Shown here piece after piece: positions 1 through 6,925 of a DNA stretch of 6,925 bases; within the stretch, counting starts at the first letter, position 1; each line of letters begins with the position of its first letter. A program made the translations under genes and the position numbers. Below the pieces are notes generated by a model. It was not told the origin of the DNA. It saw nothing but the letters and a program-made list of their open reading frames with translations, and did no database searches. Source of the DNA: Candidatus Minthomonas equi (lineage in GTDB: Bacteria; Bacteroidota; Bacteroidia; Bacteroidales; UBA932); NCBI GenBank assembly GCA_018064575.1, contig JAGHUZ010000300.1, forward strand, positions 1 through 6,925, in the 5' to 3' direction.

Positions 1-506
1 TAGAGCTGATGGCCAAGGAGATAGACTCGTATTCCAAGAAAGTGAACGCAGGTAATGACGTTAACGAAGAATTCCTGCTGGATATAAACCAGTTACAGGA
101 AAATACCATGCTGGTGCGTGAAAATATCGTGGACAAGCAGAGAATGGTTTCATCTATTCTCAAGAGTGACAAGTTCCCCCGGGACGTATTTTCAAAACTC
201 AGCGTGATGAACAAGGACATCGCTTCACTGATTAATCATACGAATTTCAGTTTCGAAAGACTGGATTATCTGCAGAATACAGTTCTGGGTCTGATTAATC
301 TTGACCAGAACAGAATAATGAAGATATTCACCTTCGTTTCCCTGCTTCTTATGCCTCCCACTCTCATAGCCTCAGTCTATGGTATGAACGTGGATATTCC
401 GCTGATAGGGGGAAAACTGGATTTCTTCGTCATTATCGGTGTTATGCTGGCGGCCATTGCAAGCGTCCTGGTTATTTTCAAACGTAAAAATATGCTTAAT
501 AACTGA
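1..506 (+). CDS. corA: CorA-family divalent cation channel, C-terminal part (5' truncated by window edge)
   Basis: The product is a membrane channel that takes up Mg2+ (in some relatives Co2+ or Ni2+). The frame is open from the left edge, with codons starting at position 3, so the Met at 9 is probably internal. About 167 residues remain, roughly the second half of a family protein of about 300-350 residues. The visible part is a long helical stretch corresponding to the cytoplasmic stalk, then a first membrane segment (about 325-380) ending in the family-defining Y-G-M-N motif (GMN codons at 381-389). A short loop, a second hydrophobic segment (about 420-480) and a basic tail (FKRKN) follow. 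The loop after GMN reads V-D-I-P-L-I-G-G and lacks the MPEL-like loop of E. coli CorA, so ion selectivity cannot be assigned. The stop at 504-506 overlaps the end of menE on the other strand. Family assignment is firm; the substrate is inferred. Confidence 0.93.
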   Translation, partial: ELMAKEIDSYSKKVNAGNDVNEEFLLDINQLQENTMLVRENIVDKQRMVSSILKSDKFPRDVFSKLSVMNKDIASLINHTNFSFERLDYLQNTVLGLINLDQNRIMKIFTFVSLLLMPPTLIASVYGMNVDIPLIGGKLDFFVIIGVMLAAIASVLVIFKRKNMLNN

Positions 507-1491
507 GAGTCATTGCTGCCGCACGGTCGATTTTTCCGGTGGGGGTGAGGGGAATGCGGTCCACGACGAAGATGTCCTTCGGCCGATAATAGGGTGGCAG
601 TGATTCCAGTGCGCTTTCCAATGTGTCGTTGTCTGCGTGGTTATTCTCTACCAGCATCACGGCCACTTCTCCGAATTTAGGGTCGGGACGTTTCGAGATG
701 CAGAATGGTGTTTTCATCTTCGGACGTAAAAGTTCTTCGATGTTCTCTATCTGAATTTTGATGCCTCCCGAACAAATCACATTGTCTTTCCGTCCGAGTA
801 TTCTGAATCTCTTTCCATCTTCATTTATTACGGCGATATCATTTGTGTGCAGCGGATGCGGACATAATGAAGGAGCATCAATAATCAGACAATCGCATTT
901 ATCCAGGCTGAGCCCGATGCCGTCAAAAGGAGTGTACCATTCACTTCTTTCCGAGCCGTTTATGCGCCTTAGCGCGATATGGGAGAGCGTTTCTGTCATT
1001 CCGTAGCTGCTCCAGACTGCGTTGGGAAATTCTGCCAAAGCTTCGGAAAGCTCACTGCTTATGGCTCCTCCGCCGATAATCAGATGCCTGACCTTGCGAA
1101 GAAGTTCGCGTTCGCGAGTCACCTGCAGGGTGCAGTAAACTTGAGAGGGAACCATCGCCGCAAAACTGAAACCTTCCGAGTCATCGGGAATGGTGGAAAA
1201 CGGATGGTTGGAAGGTGTTACTGTGGTCAGTATGAGTTTCCTTTCAATGGAGCGGACGACCATCATCTTGCCGGCGATGAAGTCAAGAGGCATACAGAGC
1301 AGTGCGGTGTCCCCGGGACGGAGTCCCAAAAAGTCGCAAGTGGCCCTGGCTGAAGACAACATCCGTGATTTTTCCGCCAGGATTGGCTTGGGGGTCCCTG
1401 TACTCCCGCTGGTGTGAACAGTCAGAACAATCTCGGTAATATTCCATTCTTCCAGAAAGCGTGAGATATCCGTTGTTGATTTCAATGCCAT
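496..1491 (-). CDS. menE: o-succinylbenzoate-CoA ligase MenE (compact Bacteroidota type)
   Basis: This cytoplasmic enzyme activates o-succinylbenzoate with ATP and joins it to CoA in menaquinone synthesis. It belongs to the adenylate-forming (ANL) family. Visible motifs are the P-loop at residues 24-35 (T-V-H-T-S-G-S-T-G-T-P-K), the A5 motif YGMTET at 163-168, the A7 region TNDIAV around D218, the hinge GRKDNVICSGG at 233-243, and the A10 catalytic lysine K320 in TPTGK near the C-terminus. At 331 residues it is shorter than E. coli MenE (about 450), and only about 23 residues precede the P-loop. The ATG at 1491-1489 is the first possible start, because an in-frame TAG lies just upstream (1495-1497). 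No Shine-Dalgarno is visible. The first 209 nt overlap the end of menFC in a different frame. The stop overlaps corA by 11 bp. The ligase fold is certain; substrate specificity rests on the fusion partner upstream. Confidence 0.94.
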   Translation of the reverse strand: MALKSTTDISRFLEEWNITEIVLTVHTSGSTGTPKPILAEKSRMLSSARATCDFLGLRPGDTALLCMPLDFIAGKMMVVRSIERKLILTTVTPSNHPFSTIPDDSEGFSFAAMVPSQVYCTLQVTRERELLRKVRHLIIGGGAISSELSEALAEFPNAVWSSYGMTETLSHIALRRINGSERSEWYTPFDGIGLSLDKCDCLIIDAPSLCPHPLHTNDIAVINEDGKRFRILGRKDNVICSGGIKIQIENIEELLRPKMKTPFCISKRPDPKFGEVAVMLVENNHADNDTLESALESLPPYYRPKDIFVVDRIPLTPTGKIDRAAAMTLSY

Positions 1492-3523
1492 TGTCTATGT
1501 TGTCTGTGAACAATTGTCCTGTTCCGAGTCCTTGGGCGGGAACGGAATCGCCGCTGCCATATATGGAGGCAGTCAGGAGTGAAATGCTTTTCAATCCGAT
1601 ATTGCTTTCGAGCGCACTTGTAATCCAGGAACCGATTCCCATCTTTGATGCCATATCTATCCATTCACGTGCCCCGGACAGACCTCCGTGCAGTGTGGGC
1701 TTTACTACGATGAATTGTGGACGGATGGCTTCCAGCAGTGCTTTCTTCGCAGCAAGGTCATTAACGCCTATAAGTTCTTCGTCAAGCGCAATGGGTACAG
1801 GTGTCGAGCTGCAAAGTTCTGCCATTTCGGTCCATTGCCCCTGCCGTATGGGCTGCTCGATGGAGTGAATACCCCAATGTGACAGTTCTTCCAACTTTCG
1901 TGGCGCTTCTGCAGGAGAGAATGCTCCATTGGCATCTACGCGGAGAATGAGTTCCTTTTCGGTGAAGCGGGAACGGATTTTTCTGATGAGTTCCATTTCC
2001 CTGTCCCATCCGATGGCACCTATCTTGAGTTTGATGGTCGTGAATCCTTGGCAAATCTTTTCTTCAGCCTGTGCGGCCATAGTGTTGAAATCGGACATCC
2101 ACACCAGTCCGTTTATGGGAATGCCCTCTTTGCCTCCGGCGAAGGCTGTGCCATAAATCTCCTGGGGTCTGAAAAGTTCCATAGCCGCCGATTCCAGGGC
2201 GAAGCGTAGTGCAGGGTATTTCTTAAGCTTTGCGGCAATTTTTACCTGTAAGGATTTGAAACTGCAGCAGCCGCGTGTGATTTCATTTGTCAGTTCTAAG
2301 ACCCGCCCGGTGTCGTGATATGCGTCTCTGTCGCAGGATAGGTCGGGGAGTGGAGCGCATTCTCCTATTCCGGTCCTTGTGCCGTCAGAAAGGGTGACTA
2401 TCAGCATTTTATGTTCAGTATATTCTCCGCGGCTGGTGCGGGCCGGTTTCTTGAAGTGAAGTGTTTTTTCTGAAACGGAGGATGATATGGACGGGCTTTG
2501 TAAACAGGAGGCTATGGTTTCCATCTTATGTTCCGTTTCCAGAAATTCAGAAAGGCAGTCACTCTGAGGGAGGATGCCGCCTCCGGCGAAAAGGGTGGCG
2601 CTTTTGTGGTCGTCGGATATTCTGGCGCATCTGAGCAGGACATAGAGCTGAGTTTCATTTCCGTCCCGCAGAGGGCCTGCAAAACCACTGAAGTACTCTC
2701 TGTCGTGTTTTTCTGTATCTGCGATGAATTCCGCTGCTTCGCTGGAGGGAATGCCGCATACAGCCGGGGTGGGGTGGAGGGATGACAGAATGGAGGCAGT
2801 CAGGTTCTCCGGGGAATGAAACCAGATGTCCGTCTTCAAATGTGAAAGATGGCCTGCGCACGAAGTGACGGGTCCATCTTTTCTGACTATTTCGAGATTC
2901 AAGGATTCCAATGCTCCCGTAATGTATTCTTCTACCAACTGCTGCTCCCGTCTGCATTTTCCGTTCCATTGATTGTCACGGATTTTTCCGGTCATAGTGC
3001 CGGCCAGAGCCATAGTGTGACCTAATTCCCCCTTTCTTTCGAAAAGAAGCTCCGGTGTGGCTGCTATCCAGGTGCCTGTCTGATGGGTATGAAATAGAAT
3101 GACCATCATCTGTGGGTATCTGCGGCATAAGCTGAAGAAGATTTCTTTTTCATTATCTCCGGCTGTCAAATCGATTTTTCTGGTTCTGGAAAGGACTAAT
3201 TTCGTGAAAAATCCATTACTGACGTTGTCGTGGAATCTGTCGAAGGTGCTCCTGTATGCCTCGTCCGGACTGTCCGCTTTGTGGAAATCAACAGGGATGA
3301 AAGATGAATGCTCTTCCGGGACGGTATCTGTATGGACTTCCGAAGCCGGAATCAGAATGATGGGGTACTTGTCTGAGTTCCGGAATGGAACTGTCAGAAA
3401 TCCTTTTTCCCCTTTGACTTCGTCAATCGACCCGAATGTTTTTATCTTTTCAGAAATGATGGTCCTGAAGCTTCTGCTGCCCGGCAGTCTGTAGTAAGCA
3501 TATCCTCCCGTTTCCTGTCTCAT
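1283..3523 (-). CDS. menF-menC: Fused isochorismate synthase / o-succinylbenzoate synthase (MenF-MenC)
   Basis: This is a 746-residue bifunctional protein of menaquinone synthesis. Residues 1 to about 340 are a chorismate-binding enzyme. K108 (FTKLVLSR) and E158 (TPELLF) sit exactly 50 apart, as do the acid/base pair K190/E240 of E. coli MenF. ALAGT (172-176), HPTPAVCG (250-257), REYF (275-278), AGGG (313-316) and a Glu-rich end (SEFLETEHK, 325-333) follow. Residues from about 350 to 690 are an enolase-superfamily OSB synthase: PARTSRG, GECAPLPDLSCD (388-398), catalytic K498-x-K500, metal ligands D530, E556 and D581, K608, and GLGTGQLF (665-672). Only about nine Ser-rich residues join the domains, with no stop between them. 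The start ATG at 3523 overlaps the exporter stop as ATGA; the open frame continues upstream to 3889, but that part is antiparallel-free shadow of the exporter gene. The last 56 or so residues match nothing I know in MenC and overlap menE. M334 (codon 2524-2522) could start a separate MenC. Confidence 0.93.
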   Translation of the reverse strand: MRQETGGYAYYRLPGSRSFRTIISEKIKTFGSIDEVKGEKGFLTVPFRNSDKYPIILIPASEVHTDTVPEEHSSFIPVDFHKADSPDEAYRSTFDRFHDNVSNGFFTKLVLSRTRKIDLTAGDNEKEIFFSLCRRYPQMMVILFHTHQTGTWIAATPELLFERKGELGHTMALAGTMTGKIRDNQWNGKCRREQQLVEEYITGALESLNLEIVRKDGPVTSCAGHLSHLKTDIWFHSPENLTASILSSLHPTPAVCGIPSSEAAEFIADTEKHDREYFSGFAGPLRDGNETQLYVLLRCARISDDHKSATLFAGGGILPQSDCLSEFLETEHKMETIASCLQSPSISSSVSEKTLHFKKPARTSRGEYTEHKMLIVTLSDGTRTGIGECAPLPDLSCDRDAYHDTGRVLELTNEITRGCCSFKSLQVKIAAKLKKYPALRFALESAAMELFRPQEIYGTAFAGGKEGIPINGLVWMSDFNTMAAQAEEKICQGFTTIKLKIGAIGWDREMELIRKIRSRFTEKELILRVDANGAFSPAEAPRKLEELSHWGIHSIEQPIRQGQWTEMAELCSSTPVPIALDEELIGVNDLAAKKALLEAIRPQFIVVKPTLHGGLSGAREWIDMASKMGIGSWITSALESNIGLKSISLLTASIYGSGDSVPAQGLGTGQLFTDNIDNGIEINNGYLTLSGRMEYYRDCSDCSHQREYRDPQANPGGKITDVVFSQGHLRLFGTPSRGHRTALYAS

Positions 3524-4680
3524 CCCAGAATGAATTGAGTGAGACATCCGATGACTATGGCTATTACGGCATTTATGACTTTGGCCGATGCGAATCCTTT
3601 TTTCGTGGAAGCCAGCAGGGGTAGTGCCGTGTGACCATCCTGTGAGATGGAACTGGCCAGCAGCACGGAGAACGGAAGTACTCCCGTGGCGAAGAGTGTT
3701 ACGAATACCAGATGGGGACCGGATTCGGGAATGATTCCTATCAGGGCTGCTATCATAATGATTATGTATATGTTTTTTCCGGCCAGGATGTTCAAATCGA
3801 TATGCTGGAGCAGGAACTGTATGAAAATCAGTGTTCCGAACGTCCAGAGGAATATTCTCAGGCAGTGGCTCTTTATGACGTGTCCCCACAGGTGCTCGCG
3901 GATGAAATGTTCATCAGCGGTTATTACGAACAGAATGGTGAGCAGAGTGAGTACTCCGAACATCACGTTCATCCATCGTTCGTCCAGAAGATTTATGGTA
4001 TGGTGTGCGTGGGTTTCTTCGCAGTGGCATTCTGTGCAATGCTCTGTGTGTTCATCGTGGGGGCATTCCCCGTGATGGTCGTGGCTGTGTTCGAGGGTGC
4101 CGGAAAAGATGGCTGCAGAGTATGCGAGGAGTGCGGCAGTTATTATGATGCGGAAACGTGAAGGGTGGAGCATTGTCCTGTAGGATGAGGCGCTGAAGAT
4201 GGATGGTTTGGATTCGTGGACCGCTTCTTCGTGGAGTTCGAATGTATGGGAACAGGAATCGGAGGTATTGCCGCAGGAAGAATGGGGGAAAAAACGGTCT
4301 TTGATGAAATCGGTGAGAATGCCGAATGGAATGGAAAGGACGAAGAGAATCCCGAAGAGCAGGAGTGCCTTTCCGGGAAACATCGCCATCATAACGAAGG
4401 ATTCATCTCCGGAAGAGCAGACCATACAGGCCACAAGAGCTCCGAAACTGATGATTCCGTGGGAGTAGAGCGATACTGCTGCGAATCCTCCCATACAGCC
4501 CGGAATCACTCCGAGAAATGCACCACACAGTGTTTGACCGAATCTTGAATGTCCCAGAGAACTGAACCATCGACCTGTGGAACGGACATTGACAAGTTCT
4601 ATTATCATCATCATTACGATGACGAGTCCTGTAATCATTATGGCATTGCGCAGAGAATCCAGTATAATTTCCGTTATCAT
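3520..4680 (-). CDS. Putative multi-pass heavy-metal exporter (ArsP_2 / 'putative manganese transporter' type)
   Basis: This is a predicted inner-membrane metal exporter of 386 residues. It resembles the family Pfam calls a putative 10-TM heavy-metal exporter (ArsP_2), often named arsenic efflux protein or putative manganese transporter; the substrate is not established. Hydrophobic segments fill both halves. Two similar blocks bracket the protein: G-V-I-P-G-C-M-G-G (57-65) followed by CSSGDES (88-94), and G-I-I-P-E-S-G-P-H (315-323) followed by SISQDGHTALP (344-354). This suggests an internal duplication. Between them is a loop (198-227) with 11 His and 4 Cys, a likely metal-binding segment. 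I chose the ATG at 4680 over the upstream ATG at 4734 because a -7-like element lies between the two (4705-4712) and the 18 extra residues are not needed for the first membrane segment. Its TGA shares bases with the menFC ATG, so the two are probably one operon and translationally coupled. Confidence 0.83.
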   Translation of the reverse strand: MITEIILDSLRNAIMITGLVIVMMMIIELVNVRSTGRWFSSLGHSRFGQTLCGAFLGVIPGCMGGFAAVSLYSHGIISFGALVACMVCSSGDESFVMMAMFPGKALLLFGILFVLSIPFGILTDFIKDRFFPHSSCGNTSDSCSHTFELHEEAVHESKPSIFSASSYRTMLHPSRFRIIITAALLAYSAAIFSGTLEHSHDHHGECPHDEHTEHCTECHCEETHAHHTINLLDERWMNVMFGVLTLLTILFVITADEHFIREHLWGHVIKSHCLRIFLWTFGTLIFIQFLLQHIDLNILAGKNIYIIIMIAALIGIIPESGPHLVFVTLFATGVLPFSVLLASSISQDGHTALPLLASTKKGFASAKVINAVIAIVIGCLTQFILG

Positions 4681-4704
4681 ATTCAACCAAGCAATTTGGA
4701 AGCG

Positions 4705-4712
4705 CAAAGATA
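4705..4712 (-). promoter_or_regulatory. Candidate -7 element for the exporter-menFC-menE operon
   Basis: On the minus strand this reads TATCTTTG, an exact match to the Bacteroidota primary sigma -7 consensus TAnnTTTG. It would place the transcript start a few bases downstream and leave a leader of about 20 nt before the ATG at 4680. No good TTTG -33 element lies at the usual distance of about 19-21 bp; the nearest TTTG is only 10 bp upstream. The call is therefore tentative. Confidence 0.42.
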
Positions 4713-4734
4713 GTATGTGTGTCAAAAAAATCAT

Positions 4735-4742
4735 TAATTTTG
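4735..4742 (+). promoter_or_regulatory. Candidate -7 element for secA
   Basis: The plus strand reads TAATTTTG, matching TAnnTTTG, 25 bp ahead of the secA ATG, which implies a very short leader. The expected -33 position (about 4711-4717) has only TG-rich sequence and no TTTG, so the promoter is plausible but unproven. Confidence 0.42.
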
Positions 4743-4767
4743 CGAAATTTGATTAATAACGGCATAT

Positions 4768-6925
4768 ATGGCATTATTCAGTGATATTTTAAAGAAGATT
4801 TTCGGTTCCAAGGCCGACAGGGATATGAAGGAAATAAAACCTGTTCTCGAAAAGGTTCTTTCGGCATATTCCAGAATAGACAAACTTTCCGATGACGAGC
4901 TCCGTCTTGAAGCGGAAAGGCTCAAGATTACTATCCGGCAGAGAATCCACGATGACGAGGCCCGGAAGGCGGAATGTCGGGCCAAGCTCCAGTCTGTGGA
5001 GATATCTCCGGAGGAAAAGGAAAAACTGGCTTCGGAGGTGGATAGACTGACTAAAAAGATAGATGAGGACATAGAGAAGGTTCTTAACGAAATTCTTCCT
5101 GATGCTTTCGCCATTATGAAATCGACGGCACGGCGTTTCGCTCAGAATCCTGCCGTAACCGTATCAGTATCGGATATGGACCGGGAATTCGCCGCAGTAC
5201 ACGATTACGTTAAGATAGAAGGGGATAAGGCAGTCTGGAACAATCATTGGATGGCCGGAGGAAATGAAATTACCTGGGATATGGTGCACTATGATGTCCA
5301 GATTATTGGCGGTATAGTGCTTCATCAGGGAAAAATCGCTGAGATGGCCACAGGTGAAGGAAAAACACTTGTCGCGACGCTTCCGGTATTTCTCAATGCC
5401 CTTGCGGGGAAAGGTGTTCATGTGGTAACTGTCAACGATTACCTTTCCAAACGTGACTCAGAATGGATGGGACCTCTTTATGAATTCCACGGACTGAGGG
5501 TTGACTGTATTGATAAGCATCAGCCGAATTCGGAAGAGAGGAAAAAAGCCTACAGAGCGGATATCACCTTCGGAACCAATAATGAATTCGGTTTCGACTA
5601 TTTGAGAGATAATATGGCGATAAACCGTGGAGACTTGGTTCAGAAGAAGCATCATTTCGCCATAGTCGATGAGGTGGACTCTGTTCTGATAGACGATGCA
5701 CGTACACCTCTGATTATTTCCGGCCCCGTTCCAAAGGGTGAGGACCAGCAGTTCGCTGAATATAAACCCTATGTGGAACGCCTTTATAATGCACAGAAAA
5801 ACCTTATCATAAAGGAACTGAATGAAGCGAAAACGCTTATTGCCGAATCCAGGAAAGCGGCTGAGGAAGGAAAGAAAGAGGAGGCTCAGACAAAAGAAGA
5901 GGAGGGGAGCAGGAAACTGCTGCGTGTACATAAAGGTCTTCCCAAGTACAAGCCTTTGATTAAGTACCTGTCTGAACAGGGGAACAAACAGCTCTTGCAG
6001 AAGACCGAGAACTTCTATATGCAGGACAATAACCGGAATATGCACATTATTACCGATGACCTCTTCTTTACCATCGAAGAGATGCAGCGTTCCGTGGAAC
6101 TGACCGATAAAGGTAATGACATCATATCCGAGTATGTGAGCGATAAGCAGTTCTTCGTTCTGCCGGATATCGGAGCCGAGATTTCGGAACTGGAAAAGCA
6201 GACACTCAGCCCCGAAGAGAAGCAGGAGAAGAAAGATGCCTTGATATCAGATTATGCCATCAAGTCCGAAAGGGTTCATACCGTAAGCCAGCTTCTCAAG
6301 GCCTATGCTATGTTCGAGAAGGACATAGAATATATCGTAGTCGATAATAAAGTCAAAATCGTCGATGAACAGACGGGGCGTGTCCTCGAAGGTCGTCGCT
6401 ACAGTGACGGACTGCATCAGGCCATCGAAGCCAAGGAAAATGTCAAGGTGGAGGCGGCGACCCAGACATTCGCCACCATTACCCTCCAGAATTATTTCAG
6501 AATGTACCACAAGCTTTCCGGTATGACAGGTACCGCGGAAACTGAGGCTGGTGAGTTCTGGTCGATATACAAGCTCGATGTGGTCGTTATACCGACCAAC
6601 CGTCCTGTTCTGAGGGTAGATGAGAATGACCGTATCTATAAGACGAAAAAGGAAAAATACAATGCTGTCATCGAACTGATAGTGGACCTGACCTCCAAGG
6701 GACGTCCTGTCCTGGTGGGTACAACCTCTGTCGAGATATCGGAACTGCTGAGCCTTATGCTGCGAAGGCGTGGCATACAGCACGATGTCCTCAATGCTAA
6801 GCAGCACGCCCGTGAGGCTGAAATCGTGGCTCGGGCCGGGCAGGCCGGTACGGTTACCATCGCTACCAATATGGCCGGACGTGGTACGGATATCAAACTC
6901 GGCCCCGGAGTGAGGGAAGCGGGCG
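4768..6925 (+). CDS. secA: Preprotein translocase ATPase SecA (3' truncated by window edge)
   Basis: SecA is the cytoplasmic motor that pushes unfolded preproteins through SecYEG with ATP. About 719 codons are present without a stop. The start [13 protein letters not shown] is typical of the family. Motifs in order: MATGEGKT Walker A (193-200), [16 protein letters not shown] (224-239), [17 protein letters not shown] (268-284), DEVDS Walker B (301-305), [10 protein letters not shown] (311-320), [13 protein letters not shown] (545-557), [13 protein letters not shown] (585-597) and [13 protein letters not shown] (700-712) in the second ATPase domain. The Walker A lysine is K199, versus K108 in E. 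coli, because of an insertion of about 90 residues before [10 protein letters not shown] further charged, helical insertion fills the preprotein cross-linking region (about 340-500). Both fit the roughly 1,100-residue Bacteroidota SecA. The helical wing and scaffold, the linker and the C-terminal tail lie beyond the window. The gene is divergent from the exporter. Confidence 0.98.
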   Translation, partial: MALFSDILKKIFGSKADRDMKEIKPVLEKVLSAYSRIDKLSDDELRLEAERLKITIRQRIHDDEARKAECRAKLQSVEISPEEKEKLASEVDRLTKKIDEDIEKVLNEILPDAFAIMKSTARRFAQNPAVTVSVSDMDREFAAVHDYVKIEGDKAVWNNHWMAGGNEITWDMVHYDVQIIGGIVLHQGKIAEMATGEGKTLVATLPVFLNALAGKGVHVVTVNDYLSKRDSEWMGPLYEFHGLRVDCIDKHQPNSEERKKAYRADITFGTNNEFGFDYLRDNMAINRGDLVQKKHHFAIVDEVDSVLIDDARTPLIISGPVPKGEDQQFAEYKPYVERLYNAQKNLIIKELNEAKTLIAESRKAAEEGKKEEAQTKEEEGSRKLLRVHKGLPKYKPLIKYLSEQGNKQLLQKTENFYMQDNNRNMHIITDDLFFTIEEMQRSVELTDKGNDIISEYVSDKQFFVLPDIGAEISELEKQTLSPEEKQEKKDALISDYAIKSERVHTVSQLLKAYAMFEKDIEYIVVDNKVKIVDEQTGRVLEGRRYSDGLHQAIEAKENVKVEAATQTFATITLQNYFRMYHKLSGMTGTAETEAGEFWSIYKLDVVVIPTNRPVLRVDENDRIYKTKKEKYNAVIELIVDLTSKGRPVLVGTTSVEISELLSLMLRRRGIQHDVLNAKQHAREAEIVARAGQAGTVTIATNMAGRGTDIKLGPGVREAG

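Larger units (their letters stand above)
4681..4767. promoter_or_regulatory. Divergent control region between the exporter-men operon and secA
   Basis: This AT-rich stretch is the only non-coding DNA in the window if the exporter starts at 4680. It holds one -7-like element for each direction (listed separately) and an A7 run at 4724-4730. Neither start codon is preceded by a clear Shine-Dalgarno sequence, which is common in Bacteroidota. I see no obvious long dyad that would mark an operator. Confidence 0.6.

Noticed and set aside
507..560. Possible intrinsic terminator after corA, near the T-run at 532-537
   Set aside because: No stable GC-rich stem precedes the T-run, and it lies inside the menE coding region.
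1430..1500. Programmed frameshifting to make a MenF-MenC-MenE triple fusion
   Set aside because: MenE is in the +1 frame relative to MenC, no convincing slippery site is visible, and MenE has its own ATG right after an in-frame stop.
758..1868. Several plus-strand open frames opposite menE and menC
   Set aside because: They lie antisense to well-supported enzymes and have no recognisable domains. They are shadows of coding sequence.
3524..3889. A 122-residue upstream extension of the MenF-MenC frame
   Set aside because: It lies wholly within the exporter gene in another frame, is rich in His, Arg and Ser, and matches nothing expected of MenF. The ATG at 3523 fits the MenF N-terminus.
4681..4734. 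An exporter start at the ATG at 4734 adding 18 residues
   Set aside because: The candidate promoter element lies inside this stretch, and the start at 4680 already precedes the first membrane segment. It remains possible.
5524..5533. Perfect 10-bp palindrome CCGAATTCGG
   Set aside because: It encodes part of the conserved HQPNSE stretch of SecA and is isolated within coding sequence, so chance is the simplest explanation.
4734..6896. Minus-strand open frames opposite secA
   Set aside because: All are antisense to a continuous SecA frame with intact motifs, and their low-complexity Ser/Phe/Ile make-up is typical of shadow frames.

Overview
The window looks like a chromosomal segment of a member of the Bacteroidota, most likely Bacteroidales. 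The strongest evidence is the SecA, which has the long insertions before the Walker A motif and in the preprotein cross-linking region that I associate with this phylum. The compact MenE fits, as do two TAnnTTTG-type -7 elements in the divergent promoter region and the lack of clear Shine-Dalgarno sequences at the starts. The genus cannot be fixed from this sequence.

Layout. At the left edge, the 3' half of a CorA-type divalent metal channel runs rightward (1-506). It meets, tail to tail with an 11-bp overlap, a leftward block of three genes. In transcription order these are a multi-pass ArsP_2-like metal exporter (4680-3520), a 746-residue protein that joins isochorismate synthase (MenF) to o-succinylbenzoate synthase (MenC) in one reading frame (3523-1283), and o-succinylbenzoate-CoA ligase MenE (1491-496). 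The exporter and menFC share an ATGA stop/start. menFC reads on for 209 nt into menE in another frame. There is no intergenic base between position 1 and 4680. A short divergent control region (about 4681-4767) separates this block from secA, which runs rightward from 4768 and is cut by the right edge after about 719 codons.

How the genes work together. MenF (chorismate to isochorismate), MenC (SHCHC to o-succinylbenzoate) and MenE (o-succinylbenzoate to its CoA thioester) are steps of classical menaquinone synthesis, the respiratory quinone pathway of these bacteria. menD and menB, which I recall lying between menF and menC in relatives, are absent here. menF and menC are instead directly fused. 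All the catalytic residues I can place are intact in MenF, MenC and MenE, so the fusion looks like a working protein and not a relic. The exporter and CorA both handle divalent metals, and the Men enzymes need Mg2+ or Mn2+; a functional link is only inference. SecA is the general secretion ATPase and appears to be an unrelated divergent neighbour.

The most interesting items are the MenF-MenC fusion, the long menFC/menE overlap, and the translational coupling of a metal exporter to menaquinone genes. I found no RNA genes, CRISPR arrays, insertion sequences or convincing intrinsic terminators.
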